Source: Alphaproteobacteria bacterium
GTDB taxonomy: Bacteria; Pseudomonadota; Alphaproteobacteria; Rhodospirillales; Magnetospirillaceae
Direction: 5' to 3'
Assembly: GCA_021325215.1 (NCBI GenBank)
Contig: JAJPHO010000095.1
Location: 1 to 36,417, forward strand
DNA length: 36,417 nt
Under the pieces are notes generated by a model. The model saw nothing but the letters and a program-made list of their open reading frames with translations. It was not told where the DNA came from and did no database searches. Shown here one piece after another: positions 23,856-30,536 of this stretch. Numbering within the stretch: the stretch's first letter is position 1; every line of letters begins with the position of its first letter. The position numbers were made by a program, and so were the translations under genes.

Positions 23856-24226
23856 GGTTCAAAAGCCTCGATGACGATCTCGGTCCTGGGATTTTCCCGG
23901 TCGATCGCGTGGTAGAGATGCTGTTCGCGCAGCTGCCGGTCGTTTTCGTAGACGCGCTCCTGCAGGAAATCGAAGATCAGCGACGGGTCGAGGTCGGGGC
24001 GCTGCGAGGCGTAGAAAATCCGGCAATAGATCACCAGCGGGCCGGACAGAAGCACCGGCAGGCGCCTTACCTGCTTGTCGGCTTGCTTCAGCCAATCCAG
24101 CGCCTTCTTGCTCTTGATGAAGCGCGGCTTTCCACCGATCAGCACCAGCTTGCGGCTGTTCGCCTTCGAGGCCGGTTCGCCCAGGATGACGAACCGGTGC
24201 TGCTGCGCGCGTCTCTCCCCCATCAC
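23843..24226 (-). CDS. Second RusA-like protein
   Basis: This 127-residue protein has the size and pattern of RusA. It has FVILGEPASKANSRKLVLIG at the start, then strand VIYCRIFYASQRPDLDPSLIFD and ENDRQLREQHLYHAID. The D-x-D of the active site is in RPDLDP, with a later ND. The family's Asn and Lys after D-x-D are not clear here, so activity is less certain than for the neighbour. The frame begins with GTG at 24226 (GAGG seven bases upstream); an ATG at 24223 is the alternative. It lies nine bases after the acidic protein gene. Confidence 0.65.
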   Translation of the reverse strand: MMGERRAQQHRFVILGEPASKANSRKLVLIGGKPRFIKSKKALDWLKQADKQVRRLPVLLSGPLVIYCRIFYASQRPDLDPSLIFDFLQERVYENDRQLREQHLYHAIDRENPRTEIVIEAFEPCLI

Positions 24227-24235
24227 CCGAACGCC

Positions 24236-25105
24236 TCAGATGGCGGCCGGGAAAGCCGGACGTTCGGCGCCAAGCGCCTCGCCAGCCGGTATCTCGACGC
24301 CGTCGTCATCACCGAACAGATTGACGACCTCGGCGCCCTCGCCCTCCTCGGCCTCATGGTCATCGGCGACCGCCTTGGCTTCGGCGTCGAGGAACTGCTT
24401 GAAGCCCATCGCCCGGCCGCGCTCCCAGAGCTCGCCGCCTTCGCTGGCTTCATAGGGGTTGTCCTCGGAAAGCATCCCGGCCCGCCCAGCTTCCTTGCCC
24501 TCGGCGAAGATGTGACCGCCCTGGTCGAGGTGTTCCGCGTTGCCCTGATCGGCCGCGGCGCCATCTTCCCAGGCCTGCGCGGTATCTTCGAGCATGGGGT
24601 CGCCTTCTTCCCGCTCAGCGCTGGCGAAGGTCAATTCGGCAGGCCCGGCCGGCGCGCGCTCTTCGTCGTCGCAATGGCCGGTCTCGCCCTCATCGTCGAT
24701 CTGGGGACCGGGCTCTTCCTCCAACATCGGATCGGGCTCTGCGGCGCGGCGCTTGGACGCTTTGAACGCCTCCTCCGAAAACCAATCGAGCTGCATGCCC
24801 TTGGCCAGGGCGCCGGCGCAGCGTTCCAGATCGTCGCGGCGCTTCTCCTCGTCCTCTTTCTCCAGCAGGCGCGACGCGCTGCGGTCCAGCTTGTAGAGGG
24901 CGTACAGCGCGTTGCTGACCTTGAGGTCGATGCCGGACTCGGCCTTGAACTTACCCTTGAGGGCCTTCAGATCCTCGTTCAGCGGCGCGATGTGTTCGGC
25001 CTTGAGATCGTCGATCTCGCATTCGATGGCGTAGCGTTCGGCGAAATAGGCCTTCTGCGCCGGGGTCAGCTGGGCGTCGTTGAAAACATGCACATTGTCG
25101 GTCAT
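24236..25105 (-). CDS. Acidic protein with C-terminal RMF/CrpP-like motif
   Basis: This 289-residue protein is not a known enzyme. Residues about 10-85 form helices (AYFAERYAIECEIDDLKAEH, LNEDLKALKGKFKAESGIDL), which faintly recall GapR-type coiled-coil DNA-binding proteins. The middle is very acidic with two copies of a DPMLE motif. Near residues 205-245 the pattern AEGKEAGRAG, EDNPYE, ELWERGRAMGF matches the small ribosome modulation factor/CrpP motif, A-x2-G-x2-A-G...N/C-P-Y...W-x2-G. The start is 25105. By place, just before the tRNA pair is reached in the map, it may act in translation or DNA packaging control; this is inference. Confidence 0.55.
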   Translation of the reverse strand: MTDNVHVFNDAQLTPAQKAYFAERYAIECEIDDLKAEHIAPLNEDLKALKGKFKAESGIDLKVSNALYALYKLDRSASRLLEKEDEEKRRDDLERCAGALAKGMQLDWFSEEAFKASKRRAAEPDPMLEEEPGPQIDDEGETGHCDDEERAPAGPAELTFASAEREEGDPMLEDTAQAWEDGAAADQGNAEHLDQGGHIFAEGKEAGRAGMLSEDNPYEASEGGELWERGRAMGFKQFLDAEAKAVADDHEAEEGEGAEVVNLFGDDDGVEIPAGEALGAERPAFPAAI

Positions 25106-25147
25106 GGGGTGGCCCTCCGAAGCGGGGTTGGTCTGCTGATGCCGAGG

Positions 25148-25178
25148 CCCCAGTCCGGTTTTCAGGCCGGATCTGGGG
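25148..25178 (-). terminator. Stem-loop after tRNA-Pro
   Basis: CCCCAGTCCGG (25148-25158) pairs with CCGGA-T-CTGGGG (25167-25178) in an 11-bp stem with one bulged base and an 8-base loop. It lies between the 3' end of tRNA-Pro and the start of the acidic protein gene. It could protect or release the tRNA 3' end or act as a partial terminator. No long U-run follows. Confidence 0.45.
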
Positions 25179-25189
25179 CTGGGTGATGG

Positions 25190-25266
25190 TGGTCTGGATT
25201 GCCGGATTCGAACCGGCGACCTCTGCATCCCAAATGCGGCGCGCTACCTGGCTGCGCTAAATCCCG
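25190..25266 (-). tRNA. tRNA-Pro (anticodon UGG)
   Basis: The 77-base cloverleaf has acceptor arms CGGGATT and AATCCAG, a D-arm with GCGC on both sides, an anticodon loop TTTGGGA with UGG at 34-36 and G37 as usual for Pro, a T-arm GCCGG-TTCGAAT-CCGGC, discriminator A and an encoded CCA end. Two mismatches are seen: G2-A71 in the acceptor stem and C28-A42 in the anticodon stem. Encoded CCA is common in phage tRNAs. UGG reads CCA and other Pro codons. It follows tRNA-Ala after five bases, so both are processed from one transcript. Confidence 0.85.
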
Positions 25267-25271
25267 AACCT

Positions 25272-25347
25272 TGGTGGACCGAGCCGGGATCGAACCGGCG
25301 ACCTCAGGCTTGCAAAGCGAGCGCTCTCCCAACTGAGCTATCGGCCC
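25272..25347 (-). tRNA. tRNA-Ala (anticodon UGC)
   Basis: The 76-base cloverleaf has acceptor arms GGGCCGA and TCGGTCC, which include the G3-U70 pair that marks tRNA-Ala. The D-arm is GCTC-AGTTGGGA-GAGC, the anticodon loop TTTGCAA has UGC at 34-36, the T-arm is GCCGG-TTCGATC-CCGGC, and A73 plus CCA are encoded. The anticodon stem CTCGC with GCCTG has two mismatched pairs (28-42 and 29-41), so folding may be weaker than normal. The identity elements and the encoded CCA argue that it is functional. Confidence 0.85.
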
Positions 25348-25356
25348 TTTCTCGGA

Positions 25357-25392
25357 GGGGTGCCGGCCGCTTCTCACACCTGCCGGCACCCC
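25357..25392 (-). other. Stem-loop before tRNA-Ala
   Basis: GGGGTGCCGGC (25357-25367) and GCCGGCACCCC (25382-25392) make a perfect 11-bp stem with a 14-base loop, ten bases upstream of tRNA-Ala. There is no U-run. With the hairpin at 25148 it frames the tRNA pair, so it may separate the tRNA part from the upstream mRNA. Confidence 0.5.
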
Positions 25393-25432
25393 CGCGCTTT
25401 CGCCCGCTTCCGCACGGGCTCGGCGCTTCTCG

Positions 25433-25675
25433 TCAAATCTCCTTCTTCGGCCTGCTGTCGCAGGTCCATCCGCCGATGCGCTGATGACCGGGGTTGTCGG
25501 CCAGCCATTGCGCGATCGGGAATTCCGCCTGTCCCATTTGGCACTGCGCCATGGTCATGGGCCGCTCGATCTGCTTGCCGAAGCCGAGGTCATAGATGGC
25601 GACGGGCTGAAGCTCGACGGTGCGGCAGGCGCTGGAATTGGCCAGCAGGCAGGCGGTGAATGTCAGTACAAGCAT
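25433..25675 (-). CDS. Small protein with N-terminal hydrophobic segment
   Basis: This 80-residue protein is unknown. The start MLVLTFTACLLANSSACRTV is a short hydrophobic segment that may be a signal peptide or anchor; a lipobox is not convincing. Residues 25-80 include YDLGFGKQIERPMTMAQCQM and GHQRIGGWTCDSRPKKEI, with two further Cys residues that could pair outside the cytoplasm. The ATG at 25675 has GGGAGG five bases before it and overlaps the upstream gene by 13 bases. With the next gene it forms a pair of small membrane or exported proteins. Confidence 0.5.
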   Translation of the reverse strand: MLVLTFTACLLANSSACRTVELQPVAIYDLGFGKQIERPMTMAQCQMGQAEFPIAQWLADNPGHQRIGGWTCDSRPKKEI

Positions 25676-25860
25676 TCATGCCTCCCGATCTGGCCGGCTT
25701 CCTTGCGGGCCGCGATGATGCAGCGCTCGACATCGCGGTAATGCCGCCGGCGAGTGAGCCAGTCGGTGAAGGCCATGCCGGCGCAGACCAAGGCCAGAAG
25801 CAGCACCATGACGGCGGCGGCGATCACGAAGACTTCGCTGACGGGATCGATGGCGGGCAT
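25663..25860 (-). CDS. Small single-pass membrane protein
   Basis: This 65-residue protein has one membrane segment (FVIAAAVMVLLLALVCAGMAF, about residues 11-31, given as its two halves FVIAAAVMVLL and LALVCAGMAF). A basic stretch RRRHYRD follows, so the C-terminus probably stays in the cytoplasm. Function is unknown; it is not a typical holin by length alone. The start overlaps the stop of the upstream regulator gene as TGATG. Confidence 0.6.
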   Translation of the reverse strand: MPAIDPVSEVFVIAAAVMVLLLALVCAGMAFTDWLTRRRHYRDVERCIIAARKEAGQIGRHECLY

Positions 25861-27027
25861 CAGGCCGCTCCCCTCGCACCGGCGATTTCCTTCACGGGGC
25901 GCTCACGGGCGATGATCTCGCGCATCCAGGTAATCGTGTCGGCCCGGCTCATTTGCTTGTAGCCGTCGCCCAGGAAGAACTTCTTGTTGGCGGTCTTGCA
26001 GAGACTGTGGCCGCGAATGATGAGCGCCGAATAGAGCTCGTTGATGGTCTTGTCGCCGAAGTCCGGCTGGGTCGAAACGCCCTTGCTGGCGATATGGCGC
26101 TCAATCATGTCCTGCGCCTCGCTCGACTTGGCATCGAAGCCCTTGGCGCCCGGGATCTGGTAGCGGCCGAAATCGACGCGCTCGATGTGTTTCGCCCGGC
26201 ACAGAGCGGAAAGAATCGCATTCGCCGCAGCATCGCAGCCCGGCATGATCCGTTTGAGATCGGCGGCCGAGAACACGGCGCCGCCAAGCTTTTTCAGCTC
26301 GATCAAAGCGCGAAGGTGCGAACCCGAAAGACCTTCCTTGGAATCGGCGGAGGGTTGGGGCGCCGCCGTTGGCTCGGGACGGCAGAGGGTCCCTTTGGCT
26401 GGTCCTGACGCGCGCAGCGAACAGCCGAGCTCCTTGGCGCGCATCCGCACATAACCGGAAGAAAGGCCGGTGGCATCGGCGATTGCCTCGTAGGTCGATC
26501 CCGAATTCGCCATATCCTTGATAGTGGCGTCGTGGCGGCGCAGGAAATTGGCGGCTTCCGGCGCTGGTCCGGGAGGGGCTTTCGACAGATGCGGTTGCGC
26601 CGAAGCACCTTCGGAATCGGGGGGGGGGGGTCTGGGGCTCGCGCGCGCAGTCACGCGGCGCGGCTGCATGGGTATGAACGGTATCAGATATACCTGCGAT
26701 CGAACCCGCTTCGCCCGCCCTTTCAGCGCCGTCCATCACCGATATGACGATGGGCTCTTTGGACGCCGATACGCTTTCCTTGTCGGCCAGCGCCCCCAGA
26801 TGCTGGCAGACCAGCTCCGCCACCAGCGGGCGCACGATCTCGATCAGCAGGTTCGGCGTGATCATTTCTGCGGCGGACTCGACCTTGCCGTTGATCCAGC
26901 TTTCGGCCTCGCGAGCGACTTCGAGCGCCAGGCGCGTGTCGCTGGTGTGGCCGAGGAGTTCTTGCAGCAGTGCGATACGAAGGCGCGGATTGCCGGTCAG
27001 GGAAAATTCGTCGAGGTCGAGCTTCAT
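25860..27027 (-). pseudogene. Helix-turn-helix regulator gene broken by a poly-C tract (or phase-variable)
   Basis: Two open frames meet at a run of 12 C bases (minus strand). The first starts at 27027 (MKLDLDEFSLTGNPRLRIAL), has helices such as EVAREAESWINGKVESAAEM, and reaches REPQTPPP at the tract. The second carries NFLRRHDATIKDMANSGSTY with AIADATGLSSGYVRMRAKEL, an HTH, then LKRIMPGCDAAANAILSALC as a winged-helix-like domain, and ends at 25860. With 11 C bases (or 14) one 388-residue protein results. In the given sequence, translation from 27027 would continue out of frame to 26101. The second frame's own ATG at 26669 has no ribosome binding site. Either a length-variable tract or a sequencing error explains this. 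The HTH suggests a DNA-binding regulator or replication factor. Confidence 0.65.
26619..26630. repeat. Homopolymer of 12 G (plus strand)
   Basis: A run of 12 G bases (12 C in the coding strand) lies inside the regulator gene at the junction of its two open frames. Runs of this length are prone to slippage during replication and are also error-prone in sequencing. Confidence 0.95.
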
Positions 27028-27434
27028 CAGATCCCCCTCCCCAGCGCGGTCGCCAGCAGCTTCGGCACGGGCAGGCTGGCCAGGGCACCGAATGCCGCGC
27101 CATCGATCGCAAGACCCGCGACGATGCTGGCAACGCCGACGATGACGCACGCGGCGCGTCCGACGGCGGCGACGCTGCGGCGCTTCTTGGGGGCGGTGAC
27201 GAAACGACGCTCCACGGCCTGGGCGACGGCGGGTTTCTGCGGTTCCGGGGTGGTGCGCTCGGCGGCGGGCGCGGCGATCTGTCGGCGCATCATCTCGTGC
27301 AGGCAATCGCGCTCCAGGTGTTTGCGTTTGGCGAACTTGCCGTCGGCGGCGCGCTGCGGAATGGCATCGGCCATCAGCATGCGAATGGCCACGGCCGGCT
27401 TGTTATCGAAGGGCGGAAGGGTCGAGACCGTCAT
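27027..27434 (-). CDS. Unknown protein with C-terminal hydrophobic region
   Basis: This 135-residue protein is unknown. Residues 1-85 are polar and basic (FAKRKHLERDCLHEMMRRQI). Residues about 90-125 are hydrophobic with ACVIVGVASIVAGLAIDGAA and FGALASLPVPKLLATALG, which may form two short membrane segments or a hairpin. The ATG at 27434 is chosen over a TTG at 27437, as GGGAGG lies five bases before the ATG and it overlaps the GNAT stop as TGATG. Confidence 0.5.
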   Translation of the reverse strand: MTVSTLPPFDNKPAVAIRMLMADAIPQRAADGKFAKRKHLERDCLHEMMRRQIAAPAAERTTPEPQKPAVAQAVERRFVTAPKKRRSVAAVGRAACVIVGVASIVAGLAIDGAAFGALASLPVPKLLATALGRGI

Positions 27435-27901
27435 CAATGCCTCCCATTATCGAACCGGAGCGCCATCAGATGCGCGCCAGTCACCGGGTTGACGAACTGC
27501 TGCTTGAAGCCGTACCGCGCCCAGCGCGCCGGGTTGACGCTGCTGACCAGCACGATGCCAGCACCTTCGCGGGCGGCGATGTCGAGGCGGCGTGTCACCA
27601 GTTGGTGGCCGAGGCCGTGGCCCTGCAGATCGGGACGGGTCGCGCCCAGGCAGAGTGTCCAGGTATGGCGCGCGAAGCTGGCGGGAACGATGCCGCCGCA
27701 GGCGACGATGCCGCCTTCGATGTCGGCGACCAGCAGGATGCCCTTGGCAATGCGCAGGTCGCTCAGCCGGCCCTCGACGGCCCAAGGCTCGTAATGCTCA
27801 TCGAGCGTGCCGGCGGCGCGGTGCGCGTCGGAGATCAGATGGGCGGCCTGGATGAAGTCCTGGCCGCGGGCCTCGCGGATCTGGGCGGCGCCGATCTTCA
27901 T
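27434..27901 (-). CDS. GNAT-family N-acetyltransferase
   Basis: This 155-residue protein belongs to the GNAT acetyltransferases, which use acetyl-CoA. It starts MKIGAAQIREARGQDFIQAA; the central strands are ILLVADIEGGIVACGGIVP and WTLCLGATRPDLQGHGLGHQ, where QGHGLG is the CoA pyrophosphate-binding motif A. The end HLMALRF is a final strand. The substrate is not known. In phages, GNAT enzymes can modify host proteins or small molecules; no data here point to either. It is coupled to both neighbours. Confidence 0.8.
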   Translation of the reverse strand: MKIGAAQIREARGQDFIQAAHLISDAHRAAGTLDEHYEPWAVEGRLSDLRIAKGILLVADIEGGIVACGGIVPASFARHTWTLCLGATRPDLQGHGLGHQLVTRRLDIAAREGAGIVLVSSVNPARWARYGFKQQFVNPVTGAHLMALRFDNGRH

Positions 27902-28542
27902 TTCGTCACTCCGCGCCCCAGTCGAGCCACCAGTCCGCCCAGGCGTTCAGCCGATCGGATGCCCGGTTGAACCTGACGCTCAGCCAAAGGAGTGCCCCGC
28001 TGATCCGGGCGGCCATGACGCGACGCATCGAGCAATTCCTTTCGCTTGGCTTGGAGCAGCGCAATTTCGAGATCGGTCTGCGCGATCTGTTGCTTCAGAA
28101 GCGCGCTGCGCCCGCGAAGGCGGCTTTCGAGCCGCGTCATGGTGGCGGCGTCGGCCAGCGCCAGGTTGAGCGCGGTGGCGAGGCTCGGGCGCCCGTCCCG
28201 ATTGCGCAGCTTCACGATCGCGCGCTCGGACAGGCCGGTCATGGCGGCCAGCGCCTTCACCGGCAGCTCGCGCAGCACCGGCAGGAAGATTTCGTCGATG
28301 TCGGCCTCCGTCAGAGGAACCGAAGTTCCTCCCAGGGTGAACGACAGTTCCGAGCTCTGCGGGGTAGCTTTCCGCTCATGGATCAACGATGCGGAGAGTT
28401 CGACATGGCGACGCGGAAGAAAGGCAATGCGACCGGCGGTGAAAGCCGAAGGGGCGATGGCATTGCGAGCGGCGCGGAGGTGGATTCCGCGTTCGCCGCT
28501 CAACGTATTCGTGCCGTATCGGCGAATCGTCGGCACAGCCAT
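27898..28542 (-). CDS. Unknown regulator-like protein with HTH-type helix pair
   Basis: This 214-residue protein has a central segment PVKALAAMTGLSERAIVKLR followed by RNRDGRPSLATALNLALADA (about residues 108-150), typical of a helix-turn-helix that binds DNA. A coiled coil follows (RLESRLRGRSALLKQQIAQT, LEIALLQAKRKELL), then a basic C-terminus. The ATG at 28542 is chosen for GAGG eight bases upstream; a longer frame starts at 28581. It lies second in the leftward operon after the Cro-like gene, so a lambda CII-like or DNA-binding early role is possible. Confidence 0.55.
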   Translation of the reverse strand: MAVPTIRRYGTNTLSGERGIHLRAARNAIAPSAFTAGRIAFLPRRHVELSASLIHERKATPQSSELSFTLGGTSVPLTEADIDEIFLPVLRELPVKALAAMTGLSERAIVKLRNRDGRPSLATALNLALADAATMTRLESRLRGRSALLKQQIAQTDLEIALLQAKRKELLDASRHGRPDQRGTPLAERQVQPGIRSAERLGGLVARLGRGVTK

Positions 28543-28586
28543 CACAGACACCTCGCCGAGAGCCCCGCGGGATCGCGGCATTCGTT

Positions 28587-28655
28587 AAAAAAGATGCCCG
28601 CGATCCCCGCGCTCATTGAACTCGGGGACATATGCTTCAAAAGGCGCGGGCGAGA
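28587..28655 (-). terminator. Possible terminator after the Cro-like gene
   Basis: On the minus strand, CCCGCGC and GCGCGGG can pair across a 31-base loop, and a T-run of six follows about 12 bases later (28592-28587). It is an imperfect rho-independent terminator. If real, it would limit read-through from the cro promoter into the long leftward operon, as lambda tR1 does. Confidence 0.3.
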
Positions 28656-28660
28656 CAGCA

Positions 28661-28885
28661 TTACGCGGCCTCCCTCTCGATCTTGACGCCGGGCGGCATG
28701 AAGTCGTCAGGAATGGGCCGCTCTAGGCGCCGCAGCGTGTCGGCGGTCGGGCTCCAGTTCGGCTTGTCCATGTGGCGGATCAGGGCCTCGTAGACGCCCA
28801 GATGGCGGGCGAACTCCGAGACGTTCATGCCGAGATATCGGCGGTATGCGCGGATGCGCTCTATGGAGAGATCGACGATAAGCAT
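28661..28885 (-). CDS. Cro-like helix-turn-helix regulator
   Basis: This 74-residue protein is likely the Cro-type repressor. The HTH reads IERIRAYRRYLGMNVSEFAR, HLGVYEALIRHMDKPNWSPT, then DTLRRLERPIP (about residues 8-60), an XRE-type fold. It is the first gene of the leftward operon and diverges from the CI-type repressor across three operators. Its promoter has TTGACA at 28919-28914 with one operator in the spacer. It probably competes with the CI-type protein for the same operators. Confidence 0.7.
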   Translation of the reverse strand: MLIVDLSIERIRAYRRYLGMNVSEFARHLGVYEALIRHMDKPNWSPTADTLRRLERPIPDDFMPPGVKIEREAA

Positions 28886-28890
28886 TCCCT

Positions 28891-28919
28891 ATCGTCGTAA
28901 AGTTTTACGGTTATGTCAA
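28891..28919 (-). promoter_or_regulatory. Leftward early promoter (cro side)
   Basis: The -35 box TTGACA (28919-28914) is perfect; 17 bases later lies GACGAT (28896-28891), a weak -10 box. The operator CGTAAA-GT-TTTACG (28896-28909) fills the spacer, so a bound repressor would block RNA polymerase. The Cro-like start codon follows within six bases of the -10 box, so the transcript would be nearly leaderless. Confidence 0.65.
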
Positions 28920-28958
28920 GCATATGATCGTAAAACTTTACTATCGTAAAAATCTACG
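28896..28958. promoter_or_regulatory. Operator cluster, three sites between cI and cro
   Basis: Three copies of CGTAAA-N2-TTTACG are found: 28896-28909 (perfect), 28929-28942 (CGTAAAACTTTACT, one mismatch) and 28945-28958 (CGTAAAAATCTACG, one mismatch). Centre distances are 33 and 16 bases. They lie between the divergent CI-type and Cro-like genes, so they are the likely binding sites for both. The third copy overlaps the region where the CI-type promoter should lie. Confidence 0.8.
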
Positions 28959-28978
28959 CAGGATTTTACTTTTGTCAC

Positions 28979-29401
28979 ATGAGCATGGTTCAAAACAGGA
29001 AGGCCGCTCTGAGGGCCTATATCGATAGCCGCAAAGCTGAAGATCCGAGCTTTAGCGCAACGGAGTGGTCGCGTCGCGCCGGCGTGTCCGAAGGCACCCT
29101 TCGCAATTTCCTGACCAATCCCGATTCGACGATCACGCTGGACAAGCTGGATATGCTCGCCGCAGCTGAGAATGTGCCTCTTTCGCTGATCCTGGGCGAA
29201 GGGCAGATGTTCTCTGACAAGGAAATGGAGATGCTGAGATTGCTCAACCAGCTGCCCGATCAGAAGCTGCAGGCCATTTCTGAGCTGGTCGGGGATGGCC
29301 CCTTCCTTACGGAACGGGAAAAAGGACTGCTTGACCTACTGAAAACGTTGCCCGATCAGAAACTGGAAGTTCTGACGGCGACGCTGCGCGCTCTGCAATA
29401 G
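28979..29401 (+). CDS. CI-type phage repressor, short form
   Basis: This 140-residue protein is the likely lysogeny repressor. The HTH is FSATEWSRRAGVSEGTLRNF then ITLDKLDMLAAAENVPLSLI (about residues 23-75). The C-terminal half holds two copies of the pattern LLxxLPDQKLxxLxxxL (about 87-105 and 118-136), perhaps for oligomerisation. A LexA-like self-cleavage domain is absent, so RecA-driven cleavage is not expected. The start at 28979 has no good ribosome binding site; ATG at 28985 is the alternative. A near-leaderless mRNA would fit a -10 box around 28967. It diverges from the Cro-like gene. Confidence 0.75.
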   Translation: MSMVQNRKAALRAYIDSRKAEDPSFSATEWSRRAGVSEGTLRNFLTNPDSTITLDKLDMLAAAENVPLSLILGEGQMFSDKEMEMLRLLNQLPDQKLQAISELVGDGPFLTEREKGLLDLLKTLPDQKLEVLTATLRALQ

Positions 29402-29515
29402 AGGATATCATCCGCTCTATAACATCGCGGCGATTCGGCTCTAATTGACGCATACGCAGTATTATTTCGATCATCAGCAGATCACGCTTTTGCGACACAA
29501 TCCCACCCCATTGGA

Positions 29516-30448
29516 CTATGAAAACCAAGGGGATGTCGCAAAGAGACCGGCTACCGCATCGAAGACGGTCCGGATCGCCGGCTCCTTCAAGGTATCTCGG
29601 CGCGACGACATCCAAACCGACAGACTGATTTCCGGCTCGTCGTCCAGCTCGAGGCGCACGGCCTCGGGGTCATACATGCTCGAATAGCTGGGGAAGATGC
29701 TGACGCTGTCACCCTGCTTGAATGCCGAATACATATCGACCGAGTTGATGAACTCTGCCCGGCTGGCGCTATCCAGACACAGATCATTCCAGGCAGCCAT
29801 GCTCGGCACCGTGGCATAGTCGGTCCGCTGAAACAGGCCGTGATCGCGCAGATCCCGAAATTTATGAACCCTGGCCACTCCGGCCGATGCCCTGGGCGCG
29901 AATGGAGCGAACCGCATGGTGCCGACGCGGCGCACGGTGATGTCGCCCTTGAGGCCAGGGATATCGCCGGTCGACGTCAGCGTCACCGATACATCCGCAT
30001 CGCCTTCCGTGCTGAAGGTCATGGCGGGCAGCGGATAGCTGCTCGGCGCCAGGTCGAAGGGCTGGAGCGTTTTGCTCAACTTCAAAAGCGCAGGAACGAG
30101 CGTGAAATGCAGGACGCCGGGCGGCGCGCTGACGCTGACGACGGGGTCGAGCGCGCGAATTGCCGCCATGGACTGGTCAAAGCTGCCGATCGCCTCCCTC
30201 ACAGCCCGCGCTCTTTCGAGCAGGAGGTCGCACGCAGCCGTCGGAACCGAACCACGGCGCTGCAGGCGACGGAAAAGCCGGCGACCGACCAGGTCTTCCA
30301 GATCGTCCAGACGCCGCATCACGGTGTCCTTCTTGAGCTGCAATTCGTCGGCCGCGCCGGAAATGCCTCCGCACTCTGCTACCGCGAGGAGCAGGCGGAT
30401 GTCATCCCAGTTCTTGAGCGAATTGCGAGGAATATCAGTAACTCCCAA
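29516..30448 (-). CDS. LysR-type transcriptional regulator
   Basis: This 310-residue protein is a LysR-type regulator. The N-terminal HTH has NSLKNWDDIRLLLAVAECGG, ISGAADELQLKKDTVMRRLD and LEDLVGRRLFRR (about residues 8-65), the family hallmark. The rest (about 90-300) is the effector-binding domain with VVSVSAPPGVLHFTLVPALL. The frame starts with TTG at 30448; no ATG is seen nearby, and the HTH begins right after, so TTG is likely the start. It diverges from an acyltransferase gene, and a palindrome with T-N11-A form is eight bases upstream of its start. It probably regulates that gene and itself. The 114-base gap to the CI-type gene holds no feature I can support. Confidence 0.85.
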   Translation of the reverse strand: MGVTDIPRNSLKNWDDIRLLLAVAECGGISGAADELQLKKDTVMRRLDDLEDLVGRRLFRRLQRRGSVPTAACDLLLERARAVREAIGSFDQSMAAIRALDPVVSVSAPPGVLHFTLVPALLKLSKTLQPFDLAPSSYPLPAMTFSTEGDADVSVTLTSTGDIPGLKGDITVRRVGTMRFAPFAPRASAGVARVHKFRDLRDHGLFQRTDYATVPSMAAWNDLCLDSASRAEFINSVDMYSAFKQGDSVSIFPSYSSMYDPEAVRLELDDEPEISLSVWMSSRRDTLKEPAIRTVFDAVAGLFATSPWFS

Positions 30449-30455
30449 TGCCGAT

Positions 30456-30474
30456 AAGTCCGAAATTTGGACTT
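30456..30474. promoter_or_regulatory. LysR-box-like palindrome
   Basis: AAGTCC-N7-GGACTT is a perfect inverted repeat in the gap between the LysR-type gene and the acyltransferase gene. It contains T (30459), 11 bases, A (30471), the T-N11-A core of LysR sites. The place fits autoregulation and control of the divergent gene. Confidence 0.65.
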
Positions 30475-30485
30475 TTTATGCAACC

Positions 30486-30514
30486 ACAGGCCGACGAGCC
30501 TGTAAATGTTTTTT
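30486..30514 (+). terminator. Weak hairpin with T-run upstream of the acyltransferase gene
   Basis: ACAGGC (30486-30491) pairs with GCCTGT (30498-30503) around a 6-base loop; six T bases follow at 30509-30514. The stem is short. It lies in the leader of the acyltransferase gene, so it may attenuate it or stop read-through from the CI side. Confidence 0.35.
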
Positions 30515-30536
30515 CTCCTAAAAAGGGAACAGGAGC

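Noticed and set aside
25190-25347. tRNA genes as the integration site of the prophage
   Set aside because: They lie inside the phage operon, no integrase gene is in the window, and no direct repeat of a tRNA 3' end was seen.
29307-29687. Short open frames in the gap between the CI-type and LysR-type genes
   Set aside because: They overlap one or both real genes, have no ribosome binding site and no recognisable pattern.
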